The notes: generated by a model not told the origin, from the letters alone. DNA of 51,720 nucleotides from Vulcanimicrobiota bacterium (GCA_017307785.1 JAFKGI010000050.1:1-51720); one strand, 5' to 3'. Numbered from the stretch's first letter, positions 16,020 through 26,165 are shown. Program-made: numbers and translations.

Positions 16020-16037
16020 TTCAAACTAGCGTTTGAA
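16020..16037. promoter_or_regulatory. Candidate TetR operator (perfect palindrome)
   Basis: TTCAAAC (16020-16026) and GTTTGAA (16031-16037) are perfect 7-bp half-sites with a 4-base centre. The site ends four bases upstream of the tetR ATG. Size and position fit an autoregulatory TetR operator. Confidence 0.6.
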
Positions 16038-16050
16038 ATCTTTGTTTGCC

Positions 16051-16068
16051 ATAGGCCTAAAGGCCTAT
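16051..16068. promoter_or_regulatory. Second palindrome in tetR/coiled-coil divergent region
   Basis: ATAGGCCT (16051-16058) and AGGCCTAT (16061-16068) are perfect 8-bp arms around AA. It lies between the divergent tetR and coiled-coil genes, 13 bases beyond the first palindrome, and its sequence is unrelated to it. It may bind a different regulator or overlap the tetR promoter. Confidence 0.45.
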
Positions 16069-16161
16069 CTTTAATAAGATCTTGATAAACTCGTTCCGGA
16101 GGTCAGAGTTTTCCCCGCCCCCGGAAGGAAGGCATGGCCTGCGTCGAATTTTTGTTCGGTT

Positions 16162-19100
16162 ATGCAGGACGACTACTGGCAGTGGAGGGTTCAAGCGGCG
16201 GCGCGGCGCGAGTTGCTGAAACTCGCCCAGATGCTGGGCGGCTCCGCCTCTTTTAGCCTGACCCAGGTGTTGGGCTCGCAGTCGCTGGTGCAGGTGCTGG
16301 GGCAGCTCAATCAAGGTCTGGCCGATCCCCTGCAGCAAGTGGTGCAACGCCTGGGCCAACTGGAGAAGCTACCCCCCGAACTGCTGAACGCCGAAGAGGA
16401 AGTCATCCCGGCTCGCCAGCAACGCCGCCTGGCGGAACTACTGGTGCAGGTATTCAGTCTGGCCGTCTCCGCCCTGGAGTATCGCGAAGAACTGGTGCAA
16501 CGCCTGAGCCGTGAGCTCTCTCAGGTAGGCGAAGAATTGGAAGATGCGCGGAAGTTCGAGCCCATGGAGATCGTGCCCGCCGAACCAGCACAACTGCCCG
16601 CCCTGACGGGGATCTTCTCGCAACAGATCGAGTGGGCTCAAGCTCAATTGCGATCCCAGGAACTTCGCCTGGACGAAGCTCAAAAGCAGGCGCGCACCCT
16701 GGAATATTCGCTGCTCGATAAACAGAATGAGATGCGCTTTCAGGAATTCAAACTGACGCGCCAGCGCCAGCAGCTGCGCAAACTCAGTCAACGCTCGGAC
16801 CGCCTGCGCCAGACCAGCCGCGATTTGCGCCAGTCCCAGCGCCAGATGGTGACGGAGCGCGAAGAGCAAAAGCTGGAACTCAAGAACCTGCAGGGCAAAG
16901 CCGACACCCTCCAGCAAGAGTTGGAGCAGAAACGGCGCGGCCTTCAAGAACGCGAACTCAATCTCCAGACGGTGCGTCTGGAATTGCAAAAAAGCCTCCA
17001 ATCGATCGAGGCCTTTGAGCGCGAAAGCCAGACCTTGCGACAACGTCTCCAGGTGACGGAAGCAGCCGAGGAGCGAGTGCCCCTGTTGGAGCGCAAGCTG
17101 ACCCGGGCCAAGGAATCCATTCACAAGCTACAGGAACAATCGACGCTGATCATTCAGCAGCGCGACCAGCAGTTGACCGCGCTCAACGAAGAGGTCGTGC
17201 GGCTGCGCCAGCGATTGGTCGAGCAAGCTCGTGAGCTGACCACCGCCGATATCGGGGGCCTGCGCCAGGCGCTGCTGCAAGCTCAGGAAAACGAAGCGGC
17301 CGCCCGTCATGCCGAGGAAGAGCTGCGCCAGGAGCTGGTCGAAGCCCGCGCTTCGGAAGACCAGACTCACCTCTGGGCCGAGGAATCCAGTCGCAACGAA
17401 CAGCTTTTGCAACGGCAACTGAGCGAGGCCCAGGGGCGCACGGAGGCCCTTCAGGTCGAGATCCGCCAACTGCAAGCGAAGCACCAGAGCGCCATCCAGT
17501 CGCTGGAAGTCTCTCGCGATCAGGCCGTCCAGGACTCGGAGGCAGCTCAAGAACACTGGCGCACGCTTCAGGAAGTCCTGGATGAACATCTGGTCTTGCT
17601 GGAACGCAAACAGGCGGAGTGTCAGCAGCTGGAAGCCAAACTGGAGAAAACCCAGCAGCTGCTTCCCAAACTTAAAAGTCAGGCGGCCGAACTGCTGGCC
17701 CAGCGCGATGCCGAACTGGAGCACCTGCGCACGCAACTACCTAAGAAATTGGAAGAACTGAAGGCTCGCCAGGCCGCCCAGCTGGCCGAGGCCCAGGCTC
17801 AGTTGCCTCAGGCCTTGGGGGAACTGCGCGAACAGCACGCCCGAGAGCTGACGCTGCTGAGCCAGGAAGTGGCACGCCTCCGGGAGGTGCCCCCCATCGA
17901 CCTGGAGGCACTCCAGCAGGCACTCTCCCGAGCCCAGGAAAACGAAGCCGAACTACGTCGGGAACTGGCCGAAGCGCGAGCCTCCCAAGAACAGGGGCAG
18001 CTCTGGCAGCGCCAACTGATGGAGGCACAGCAAGGAAGCCAGGCCCTGCAAGCCGAGGTTCGCTCGCTCCAAGAAAAGCAGGCTTCGCTGGGAAGTGACC
18101 GCGACCGAGCAATTCAGGAGTCCGAAACAGCTCAAGAACATCTACGGAGCCTCCAGGAGGTACTCGACAACCACCTGGCTTTATTGGAACAAAAGCAGCT
18201 GGAAAGTGACCAGCTGGCGGCCAGACTGGAAAAAGCCCAACAACTTCTGCCCAAACTCAAGAATCAAGCCAGCGAACTGCTGGCTCAACGGGATGCCGAG
18301 CTGGAGCAAGTGCGCACACAGCTCCCCAAGAAGCTGGAGGAACTGAAGGCCCGCCAGGCCGCTCAGCTGGCCGAAGCGCGGGCCCAACTACCGCAAGCCC
18401 TGCAAGAACTGCGCGAGCAGCACGCCCGCGAACTGGTCCTCGAGTTGGCCGAACGCCAGCGTGAAATGGCCGAAGCTGGCGCCCGTCACGCTTCGGAACT
18501 GGCCGACCGCGATCGCGAACTGACCGAATTGCGCGAGCGTCAGAGCGCCCAGGTGGCTCAACTGGAAGCCGCCCACCAGCAGCGCGAACAGGCGCTGCTG
18601 GCTCGTTTGCATCAGGACTATGAGCAGCAGCAGGCTCAGCTGGAAGAATCCCGTCTTGGCTCTCAATCGGAAACCGAAAGTCTGCAGCAGCAACACCGCT
18701 CCGAACTGGAGTTGTTGCGGCTCGGGCATGAGCAAGCCGAAGCCGCCTGGCGCGAGCGCCAGCACTCGCAGCTGGAGGAACTGGAGAATCAACATCAGGC
18801 CGACCTGGCTGAGCGAGTGGCTCAGTGGGCGGAACAACATCAGCAAAAACTGGAAGCGCAGCGTCAGCAGCTGGAGCTCGAGCATCGGGAGCAGATGGGC
18901 CTGTTGGCCGCGCGACTGCAAGAGCAAGTGCAACAGAAGGTCGCACAACTGCAGGTCCAGCAACAGAAGCAATTTCAGCAGCAACTGGCCAGCCTTCAGG
19001 AAAGTCATCAGGAAGAAATGACGCGGCTGCAACTGGAGCATCAACGCGGCCGCGGCCAACTCCAGGTAGAAGTGGCGGGCCAGAATCAGCAGCGCCAGCA

Positions 19101-19806
19101 GCTTCGGGCTCAGCACGCTCAGGAGCTGGAGCGCCTGAACGAAGAACAGCGAATCGTGCGAGCCGAACTGGAGACCCGCATTTCCGAAATGCAGGACCAG
19201 CACCGTTCCCAGTTAGCGCGACTGGATCACCAGCGTCAGAGCCAGCTGGAGTTCTTGCAGGAACAGCACGCTACCCAGCTGACCGAACTGGCGGGAGCCC
19301 TGGAGGAGCAACAGGTTCTGCGCGCCGACCAGGAGCGTGAGGGCGAGCTTCTGCGTGAGCAAGTGGCGGATCTGCGGGCCGACCAGGGACAGAAAGAGAT
19401 CGAACTGGCCTGGAGTGCGCAACAGCGCGACGAACTACAGACCCAGCTGGAGGACCTGGTCCGGCAACGAACCGAGCTGGAGGCGCAATTCGAGGCCGAA
19501 GAAGCCGCCCGAAACACGCTGGAGCAAAAGGCTCAGCGCCTGCAAGAGACTTCGCTTCGACTGCGCGAGAGCGCCTCGGCCCAACTGGACGAAAAAAATC
19601 AGCAGTTGGCGGAAGTCACCGAACGTCTGCAACAGACTCTGGCCAAAGCCAGGGCCTTCAAGGCTCGCGCCGAGGAAACCCAGGAACAGCTACGCCAGCA
19701 GCGCCTCGAGAACGAGGAACTGCGCGAAGAATTGGAAGCTCTGATCCACGCCACCGCCGAGGACCTGATGCCGACTCAGGCCCCCAAGGAGCTATTTGAG
19801 GGTTAG
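16162..19806 (+). CDS. Giant coiled-coil protein with internal duplication
   Basis: A 1214-residue protein. The first 160 residues are helical and less repetitive, and might form a small head domain. From about 165 to 1190 it is almost pure coiled coil, rich in Gln, Glu, Leu, Ala and Arg. There is no Walker motif, membrane segment or signal peptide, so it is not SMC or a kinesin. Residues about 367-563 and 584-758 are a diverged tandem duplication. It is probably a cytoplasmic filament, spacer or scaffold; its role is unknown. The ATG at 16162 has no clear ribosome site. Its end overlaps the convergent phosphofructokinase gene by 15 bases. Confidence 0.8.
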   Translation: MQDDYWQWRVQAAARRELLKLAQMLGGSASFSLTQVLGSQSLVQVLGQLNQGLADPLQQVVQRLGQLEKLPPELLNAEEEVIPARQQRRLAELLVQVFSLAVSALEYREELVQRLSRELSQVGEELEDARKFEPMEIVPAEPAQLPALTGIFSQQIEWAQAQLRSQELRLDEAQKQARTLEYSLLDKQNEMRFQEFKLTRQRQQLRKLSQRSDRLRQTSRDLRQSQRQMVTEREEQKLELKNLQGKADTLQQELEQKRRGLQERELNLQTVRLELQKSLQSIEAFERESQTLRQRLQVTEAAEERVPLLERKLTRAKESIHKLQEQSTLIIQQRDQQLTALNEEVVRLRQRLVEQARELTTADIGGLRQALLQAQENEAAARHAEEELRQELVEARASEDQTHLWAEESSRNEQLLQRQLSEAQGRTEALQVEIRQLQAKHQSAIQSLEVSRDQAVQDSEAAQEHWRTLQEVLDEHLVLLERKQAECQQLEAKLEKTQQLLPKLKSQAAELLAQRDAELEHLRTQLPKKLEELKARQAAQLAEAQAQLPQALGELREQHARELTLLSQEVARLREVPPIDLEALQQALSRAQENEAELRRELAEARASQEQGQLWQRQLMEAQQGSQALQAEVRSLQEKQASLGSDRDRAIQESETAQEHLRSLQEVLDNHLALLEQKQLESDQLAARLEKAQQLLPKLKNQASELLAQRDAELEQVRTQLPKKLEELKARQAAQLAEARAQLPQALQELREQHARELVLELAERQREMAEAGARHASELADRDRELTELRERQSAQVAQLEAAHQQREQALLARLHQDYEQQQAQLEESRLGSQSETESLQQQHRSELELLRLGHEQAEAAWRERQHSQLEELENQHQADLAERVAQWAEQHQQKLEAQRQQLELEHREQMGLLAARLQEQVQQKVAQLQVQQQKQFQQQLASLQESHQEEMTRLQLEHQRGRGQLQVEVAGQNQQRQQLRAQHAQELERLNEEQRIVRAELETRISEMQDQHRSQLARLDHQRQSQLEFLQEQHATQLTELAGALEEQQVLRADQEREGELLREQVADLRADQGQKEIELAWSAQQRDELQTQLEDLVRQRTELEAQFEAEEAARNTLEQKAQRLQETSLRLRESASAQLDEKNQQLAEVTERLQQTLAKARAFKARAEETQEQLRQQRLENEELREELEALIHATAEDLMPTQAPKELFEG
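17260..17850 (+). repeat. Internal duplication, copy 1
   Basis: The first copy of a tandem coding repeat in the coiled-coil gene. The segment encoding LLPKLKSQAAELLAQRDAEL (near 17660) recurs 585 bases later as a near-identical version. This copy is 22 codons longer than copy 2 in its first third. Confidence 0.75.
17911..18435 (+). repeat. Internal duplication, copy 2
   Basis: The second copy. The start aligns to copy 1 at an offset of 651 bases and the remainder at 585, so two short stretches totalling 22 codons were gained or lost. The conserved core covers LPKKLEELKARQAAQLAEA in both copies. Confidence 0.75.
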
Positions 19807-21084
19807 TTGATCGTTCTCCACCACGTGGGAGAACTCGGCTTTGAACTGCTCAGGCGTCATGGTGGTCACCTGAGCGATCTTGCGCAGCTTGTCTTCGTCC
19901 TCAAAGTCGGACTTATCGAGACGAATCATGTATTCGCGAGCGATCTTGAAGGAAAGCGACTCGGTGTCCACCATGCGCACCTTGGTTTTTCCGGTTTCGG
20001 GGTCTTTCAAGGCCTCGAACTGCATGGGCACGATTTTGTCGCCCTGAATGGTGATCATCGCGTTGGAGCCGCCCGACTCCAGGAAATCCACGGCGCCGAA
20101 GCCGAGATTGCGGGTGTAGTCGATATCGAAAGCGCACGGATCGACGCAGCGCAATTCGTAGCCGATCTCCTGGTCGTTGACGCGCAGGGCCACTCCCAGT
20201 TCTTTGAGGCGCTTGTGCAAGACGTATTTGATGACGTCCGGGAAATTCAGTTCGGACAGGCGCAGGTGGCCGTGCTCGTCATAATCGATGGCTTGATGGT
20301 CGGTGACCAGGGCCTTGAGTTCCTCGGCTTCCAGGAATTCCAGGAAGCCTTCGGCCACCACGGCTACACCGTAGTTGCGGCCTTCGGAGAGCCGCTTGAC
20401 GATCGAGCCGGCGATGGTGTCCACCACCAGCTTGAGCGAGTGGCGACCTACCGGAAACTCTTCGGGAATCAGGGTCAAGGTAGCCGAAGCCGATTTGCCG
20501 ATGCCCAGCGCCAGGTGACCCGTCTTGCGACCCATGGCCACGACGACGAACCAACGGCCGGTGGTGCGGGCGTCGCTCTGGAAAGTGGAGACCAGACGAG
20601 AGCCTTCGGAGCGAGCCGTCTCGAAACCGAAGGTGGGAATACCGGCCGGCAAAGGCAGGTCGTTGTCGATGGTCTTGGGCACGTGGGCGAAGGCCAGGTC
20701 GTGGTCGAGGTATTTCTTGGAGTAGGCCGCCACGGTGGTGGCCGAAAACAACGTGTCGTCGCCGCCGATGGTCACCAGATGGGTGATGCCGAGGTCCTTG
20801 AGGGTCTCGACGGTGGCGCGCAGGTCGGTGTCCTTCTTGGTCGGGTTGGCGCGGGCAGTGCGCAAGATACTGCCGCCCAGGCGGTGGATGCCGCTGATTT
20901 TGGGGATGGTCAGAAACTCGATTTTCGTCTGACCGGCCATCAAATTCTTGAAGCCGTCGTAGATACCGATGACGGTATGACCGCGTTTGGTAGCCTCAAT
21001 GGTGACCGAGCTGATCACCGAGTTGATGCCGGGGGCCGGACCACCGCCGACCAGAATACCGTATTTGTGGGCTTTCTTTGCCAT
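19792..21084 (-). CDS. pfp: 6-phosphofructokinase, PPi-dependent type by motif
   Basis: A 430-residue phosphofructokinase that phosphorylates fructose 6-phosphate in glycolysis. Motifs are GGGPAPGIN at about 13-21, GGDDT at 107-111, PKTIDND at 136-142 and MGR at 184-186. ATP enzymes usually have GGDGS and a Gly at the second site. The Asp of GGDD and Lys of PKTIDND are the residues that favour pyrophosphate, so the reaction is probably reversible and PPi-linked. A GAGGTAG ribosome site precedes the ATG. It is divergent from the MBL gene, and its last 15 bases overlap the coiled-coil gene. Confidence 0.9.
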   Translation of the reverse strand: MAKKAHKYGILVGGGPAPGINSVISSVTIEATKRGHTVIGIYDGFKNLMAGQTKIEFLTIPKISGIHRLGGSILRTARANPTKKDTDLRATVETLKDLGITHLVTIGGDDTLFSATTVAAYSKKYLDHDLAFAHVPKTIDNDLPLPAGIPTFGFETARSEGSRLVSTFQSDARTTGRWFVVVAMGRKTGHLALGIGKSASATLTLIPEEFPVGRHSLKLVVDTIAGSIVKRLSEGRNYGVAVVAEGFLEFLEAEELKALVTDHQAIDYDEHGHLRLSELNFPDVIKYVLHKRLKELGVALRVNDQEIGYELRCVDPCAFDIDYTRNLGFGAVDFLESGGSNAMITIQGDKIVPMQFEALKDPETGKTKVRMVDTESLSFKIAREYMIRLDKSDFEDEDKLRKIAQVTTMTPEQFKAEFSHVVENDQLTLK

Positions 21085-21194
21085 GAGCTACCTCGAATCG
21101 CGGGTTCGTGTCATGAAGACGCTTTGTCATTCTTGCCAGGGTGGAGCGAGTCCTGTCGGAGGGGATAAGGGGCTGAGCGAGAACCGGACGGCCG

Positions 21195-21851
21195 ATGCTC
21201 CACTTCGAGTACTACGCCCACGCTTGTTTTCTCTTCCACTTCGGGGATGTCAAGATTTTGATCGATCCCTACAGTCCCGAAATCGGGCACAAGATTCCCG
21301 TCCGCCCCGCCGACTACGTGTGTGTCAGCCACGAGCACTTCGACCACAACTACACGGCCGCCGTCTCGGGCCGCACCACCATCGTGCGCGGTTCGGTCAA
21401 TCGAAATCTAGGTCCGGTCCGCTTGACGGCCGTGTTGGCCGAGCACGATGACGACGGCGAACGCGGCCTGGTCACGCTCTTCAAGCTTCAGGCCGGGGAA
21501 GGCCCCGCCATCGTCCACCTTTCCGACCTGGGCGGCCCCCTGGATGGCGAACAAGTGGCCGAGTTGGGAAGTTGTGACGTACTGTTGGCGCCGATCGGCG
21601 GTGGCGGCAATACGCTCGACGCGGCCGCGGCTCTGAAAGTGGCTGCGCAATTGAAGCCGCGGCTGCTGGTGCCGATGCATTACCGCACGCCTTTCCTGAG
21701 CCGCACGCTCTTTCCGGAATGCGACGGCCTGGAGAATTTTCTGAAATTGGCCAAAGCCAGTTATCGCCTGGAGCGGGCCGGCGAAGGCGTGGTCAAGCTG
21801 GATCGCCTTCCCGAGCAGCCCACCGTGCTGGTCGTCCCCCACCTCTACTAG
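21195..21851 (+). CDS. Metallo-beta-lactamase-fold hydrolase
   Basis: A 218-residue MBL-superfamily protein of the short, UlaG-like kind. The zinc-binding motif SHEHFDH is at about 45-51. A later HLSDLGG supplies the Asp, and VPMHYRTP near 158-165 supplies the last His. It is cytosolic, with no signal peptide. Family members hydrolyse lactones or phosphodiesters, and the substrate here is unknown. The ATG at 21195 has only a weak ribosome site. A structured non-coding stretch follows. Confidence 0.8.
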   Translation: MLHFEYYAHACFLFHFGDVKILIDPYSPEIGHKIPVRPADYVCVSHEHFDHNYTAAVSGRTTIVRGSVNRNLGPVRLTAVLAEHDDDGERGLVTLFKLQAGEGPAIVHLSDLGGPLDGEQVAELGSCDVLLAPIGGGGNTLDAAAALKVAAQLKPRLLVPMHYRTPFLSRTLFPECDGLENFLKLAKASYRLERAGEGVVKLDRLPEQPTVLVVPHLY

Positions 21852-21857
21852 CCTCCG

Positions 21858-22044
21858 CCGTGCGTCGCACGGTCAATGATCATCGAACTTTAGGGACGCA
21901 CGGCTACGTGGTCCCTAACGTTTGTTCGCTCGCTTCGCTCCTGCGAACAAGCCGTTCGAGACTAGCCTCCGGTCCGCTTGAAACTAATTCGGTTCACCCA
22001 ACGCTAATCTGCCGTTCACAAATCTCCGCTTCGGTAGAGATTTG
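21858..22044. other. Cluster of four hairpins between genes
   Basis: This non-coding stretch between the MBL gene and the next gene holds four inverted repeats. They are 21858-21872 (7-bp arms), 21890-21918 (12 bp with one bulged G and a GCTA loop), 21922-21950 (8-bp arms) and 22019-22044 (8-bp arms). The bases CTAGCCTCCG occur twice (about 21849 and 21962), as does GCCGTTC (21951 and 22011). No long T-run follows any hairpin. It could be a structured small RNA, a cis-regulatory leader of the gene at 22087, or the relic of a palindromic repeat element. Confidence 0.5.
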
Positions 22045-22086
22045 GTAGAAGTTCCCCGGCTATGGTGCCGGTGGAGGAATACATAG

Positions 22087-22602
22087 ATGATACAGATATA
22101 CGTTTGGGACCAGACCTTTATTTGGGACGGTCAGACTTGGGTGGGTAGGATGGGTAGGCCCTGTCAGGAGCGATATCAAGTCGTGCTGGCAAGTCTCTTT
22201 CTCGAAAAATTCTTTGCGGAACACGGATGCGACTGGCAGCTCTTGAGCGCCCGCTGGGCTGGTGCCGGATTGAACATCTGCCAGGAAGCATCCCTGAAAA
22301 TGCTGAGCGACGCCGCCCTGGCAAAAATCCGACGCCAAAACGACGTCCGGGCTCTGGTCTTGTTTTGCCATTGCGCCAGAACCTCGGGCCGGCCGGAAGT
22401 TGCGCTGGACCTTGCCCAGCGCAACGCTCACCTCAACGACCCCGACCTTCTCAGCTGCCAGGCCTCCGCGCTCTGCGACCTGGGACGCTGGCGAGAAGCG
22501 GAATGGTTCGCTCAGAGGGCGGTGCAACTCGGAGGCAACCATCCGGCCAAACAAGTGCGCTTTCGCATCCTTGCTTACCGCGCCGCGGCAGGCAGGCTTT
22601 GA
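22087..22602 (+). CDS. Small TPR-like protein of unknown function
   Basis: A 171-residue soluble protein. Residues about 85-165 form TPR-like helix pairs (RALVLFCHCARTSGRPEVAL, then a LLSCQASALCDLGRWREAE unit). The N-terminal 50 residues are rich in aromatics (three Trp) and are not recognised. Six Cys are scattered without a metal-site pattern. A GGAGGA ribosome site lies nine bases before the ATG. It is preceded by the hairpin cluster and followed by a strong terminator, so it is probably a single-gene unit. Confidence 0.65.
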   Translation: MIQIYVWDQTFIWDGQTWVGRMGRPCQERYQVVLASLFLEKFFAEHGCDWQLLSARWAGAGLNICQEASLKMLSDAALAKIRRQNDVRALVLFCHCARTSGRPEVALDLAQRNAHLNDPDLLSCQASALCDLGRWREAEWFAQRAVQLGGNHPAKQVRFRILAYRAAAGRL

Positions 22603-22605
22603 GAA

Positions 22606-22637
22606 GGGCCCGGGCTCGCGGGCCCGGGTCTTTTTTT
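22606..22637 (+). terminator. Intrinsic terminator
   Basis: A GC-only stem, CCCGGGC (22609-22615) with GCCCGGG (22622-22628), is followed by TCTTTTTTT (22629-22637). It lies four bases after the stop of the preceding gene. Confidence 0.85.
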
Positions 22638-22707
22638 GGACGTTCTCCGATTCAAAGTCGGCCGTCGAGGGAAAGGTCAAGACTTCACAACCCGGAGGAG
22701 ACGATCC

Positions 22708-24272
<1,565 letters not shown>

Positions 24273-24276
<4 letters not shown>

Positions 24277-24989
24277 AACTCCTGCTGCAGCGCAGTCTGG
24301 GTGATCCGATCGACGGCCCTTTTTGGATCGAATCGGCTCACCTGGACGAGCGGCTGCACGCCTTCTTGATCCTCATGCGCGACCGGGACAGCCATTTCGA
24401 GCCCCGCTACGGGCCGGGAGGCGAGGTCTACTGGATCTCCGACAAGGATGGCCTTCCCAAGGTCTATCGTCAAAACTCCAAGGAAGCCCTGACGCAGCGA
24501 TCCACCTTCAAGTTCGGCTTCGAGGGCGAGCGCCTGGCGACTCTGGAATGCGCCGATGCAGAGAGTCCCTACTTGCTGAACGGTGAGGTGGCGCTGGACA
24601 GTTCTCTCACTCACCTGGACCGCATCCCCGATCGTCAGGATTGGCTGATTTCCACCCTCGAGATGCTCTACCAGGGGCCGCTGGAGACCCCCCTGGCGGT
24701 GGGACCGACCCCGGCCCGCCGCTTCTCGGCGGGACCCCGGCATTTTTATTACACCCATCGCCACGAACTCATCGAGCACGCTTACGGCGGCCAACCGGAA
24801 CGGATCTTCGCCTGTCAGGAAGGCAGCCTGGTCTACCCGCTCTATACGCCCGGCGGCATCCTGGTGACCCAAGAGGACTGCGCGGAGCATCACCTGTGGC
24901 TGGTGAACCCCCAAACAAAAGAGGCCAGTTCCTTGTGGAACGGCCCCGATGAATGGGTCTACGCCTGCGCTTTTACTGGAAAAACTTAG
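24273..24989 (+). CDS. Unknown protein translationally coupled to carboxylase
   Basis: A 238-residue soluble protein I do not recognise. It is mixed alpha/beta with many aromatics and acidic residues and no Cys cluster. A few segments look like short beta-strand repeats (EVYWISDKDGLPKVYRQ; LVYPLYTPGGILVTQED; HHLWLVNPQTKEASSLWN), possibly propeller-like. The GTG start overlaps the carboxylase TGA, so the two are co-translated. The last 17 bases overlap the convergent ferredoxin gene. Confidence 0.6.
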
Positions 24990-25212
24990 CGTTGGTCTCT
25001 TTGTATTTGGCCCATTTCTCGGGCATGTCTTCCTCGGCGTAGATCGCTTCCACGGGGCAGACCGGCACGCAGGCGCCGCAATCGATGCACTCGTCGGGAT
25101 TGATGTAGTAGCTGTCGGCTCCTTCGCCAGTGTGGATGCAGTCGACCGGGCAAACCTCTACGCAGGAGGCGTCTTTCACGCCCACGCAGGGCTCGGCAAT
25201 GATGTGGGTCAT
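24973..25212 (-). CDS. fdxA: FdxA-type 7Fe ferredoxin
   Basis: A 79-residue ferredoxin. Cys9, Cys17, Cys21 and Cys25 form the first half (C-x7-C-x3-CP) and Cys42, Cys45, Cys48 and Cys52 the second (CxxCxxCxxxCP). The C-x7-C spacing is that of the [3Fe-4S][4Fe-4S] FdxA group rather than the short clostridial type. It also keeps the typical start THIIAEPCVGVKD and the C-terminal WAKYKETNAKFF helix. It is a low-potential electron carrier; the partner enzyme is not indicated. The ATG has a GAGG site upstream (AGGAGCCCC in the mRNA sense). Confidence 0.93.
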   Translation of the reverse strand: MTHIIAEPCVGVKDASCVEVCPVDCIHTGEGADSYYINPDECIDCGACVPVCPVEAIYAEEDMPEKWAKYKETNAKFFQ

Positions 25213-25294
25213 TTCAGGGGCTCCTCTTGAAAATTACTTTGGCCAGTGTAACCAATGGGCGCGGCCCAGACTGTGACCCCAAGGCGGAGAGTTC

Positions 25295-26137
25295 TCACAC
25301 CGAATTCAGACCGTTGCGGTCAAGAATTTCAAAGAGGCGCCCCTCTTTACGCACCAGTCCGTCCTTGGCGAACTTCAGCAGCACGCGACTGACGCTCTCG
25401 CGGGCCGCCCCCAAATAAGCAGACATCTCGCGCGGGCTCGACTCCACCGGTTCATCTTCCAACAGCAGTCGCGCCACGCGCTGCTCCAGGGAAAGCAAAG
25501 CCGTCTCCTCCAAACGCTCCTCCAGATCCTGGATGCGCTGAGAGAACTCGCGCAAAAAGGCTTGCGCCAGGACAGGAAAGGTATCGGTCAAAGCGATCAA
25601 TCGGGCCAGGGGCAAGATCATGGTGGTCGAGCTTTCCAGACAGAGCGCGTGATTGGAGTGCCGCTGGCCGGGCCGAAAGAGCAGCGATTCCCCCAGGGTT
25701 TGGAAAGGCACCGCCACGCGCAGAGTCTGCTCGCGTCCCTCTAACGAAATGCGGTGGACGCGCACGCGACCTTTCACCACGATGTACAGGCCCCGACTCT
25801 GGTCCCCGGGCACAAAGACCGATTGGCCTCGCAGGAAACCTTGGAAGCGCGCATCCTCGGCCAGTCCGTCGATCACCTGGTCGGGCAGGTTATGAAAAGT
25901 GGGCACGCTGCGCAGGTAGGTGCGCAGGCGGGGATTGGTCTGCCCCCCCGTAACCGACCGGGGTTCGCCTAATTCCCTACGAATTCTCTCCAGGTCGGCG
26001 CGGTGGATTTGGCGCCAGCCGTTCCGATCCCGCCCCACGGCGCGGATTCGCCCCTGGCGAAACCAGCGCAAAAGCGTGCTGCGACTGACTCCGAGCAGCT
26101 CCGCGGCCTCCTGAGTGGAAAGAACGTCTTCGCTCAT
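25295..26137 (-). CDS. Crp/Fnr-type regulator with extra N-terminal HTH
   Basis: A 280-residue regulator with three parts. Residues 5-58 are a MerR/excisionase-type helix-turn-helix (STQEAAELLGVSRSTLLRWF). Residues about 75-190 are a cyclic-nucleotide-binding barrel (FVPGDQSRGLYIVVKGRVRV). The C-terminal 85 residues are a Crp-type winged helix (SAYLGAARESVSRVLLKFAKDGLV). Ordinary Crp proteins lack the first part, so this one may contact two DNA sites. The Arg-Ser phosphate signature of cAMP binding is not clear, so the ligand is uncertain. It follows the kinase gene by 28 bases on the same strand. No Shine-Dalgarno is visible before the ATG. Confidence 0.85.
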   Translation of the reverse strand: MSEDVLSTQEAAELLGVSRSTLLRWFRQGRIRAVGRDRNGWRQIHRADLERIRRELGEPRSVTGGQTNPRLRTYLRSVPTFHNLPDQVIDGLAEDARFQGFLRGQSVFVPGDQSRGLYIVVKGRVRVHRISLEGREQTLRVAVPFQTLGESLLFRPGQRHSNHALCLESSTTMILPLARLIALTDTFPVLAQAFLREFSQRIQDLEERLEETALLSLEQRVARLLLEDEPVESSPREMSAYLGAARESVSRVLLKFAKDGLVRKEGRLFEILDRNGLNSV

Positions 26138-26141
26138 AAAG

Positions 26142-26157
26142 TATATCTAACTATATC
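26142..26157. promoter_or_regulatory. Direct repeat TATATC-N4-TATATC
   Basis: Two identical hexamers (26142-26147 and 26152-26157) lie exactly one helical turn apart in the 28-base gap between the kinase stop and the Crp-like start. This could be the target of the N-terminal HTH, or simply an AT-rich promoter. Confidence 0.35.
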
Positions 26158-26165
26158 CAAGCCCC

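Noticed and set aside
22636..22707. 24-residue N-terminal extension of the carboxylase
   Set aside because: It begins in the T-run of the preceding terminator, while the GTG at 22708 has a strong ribosome site.
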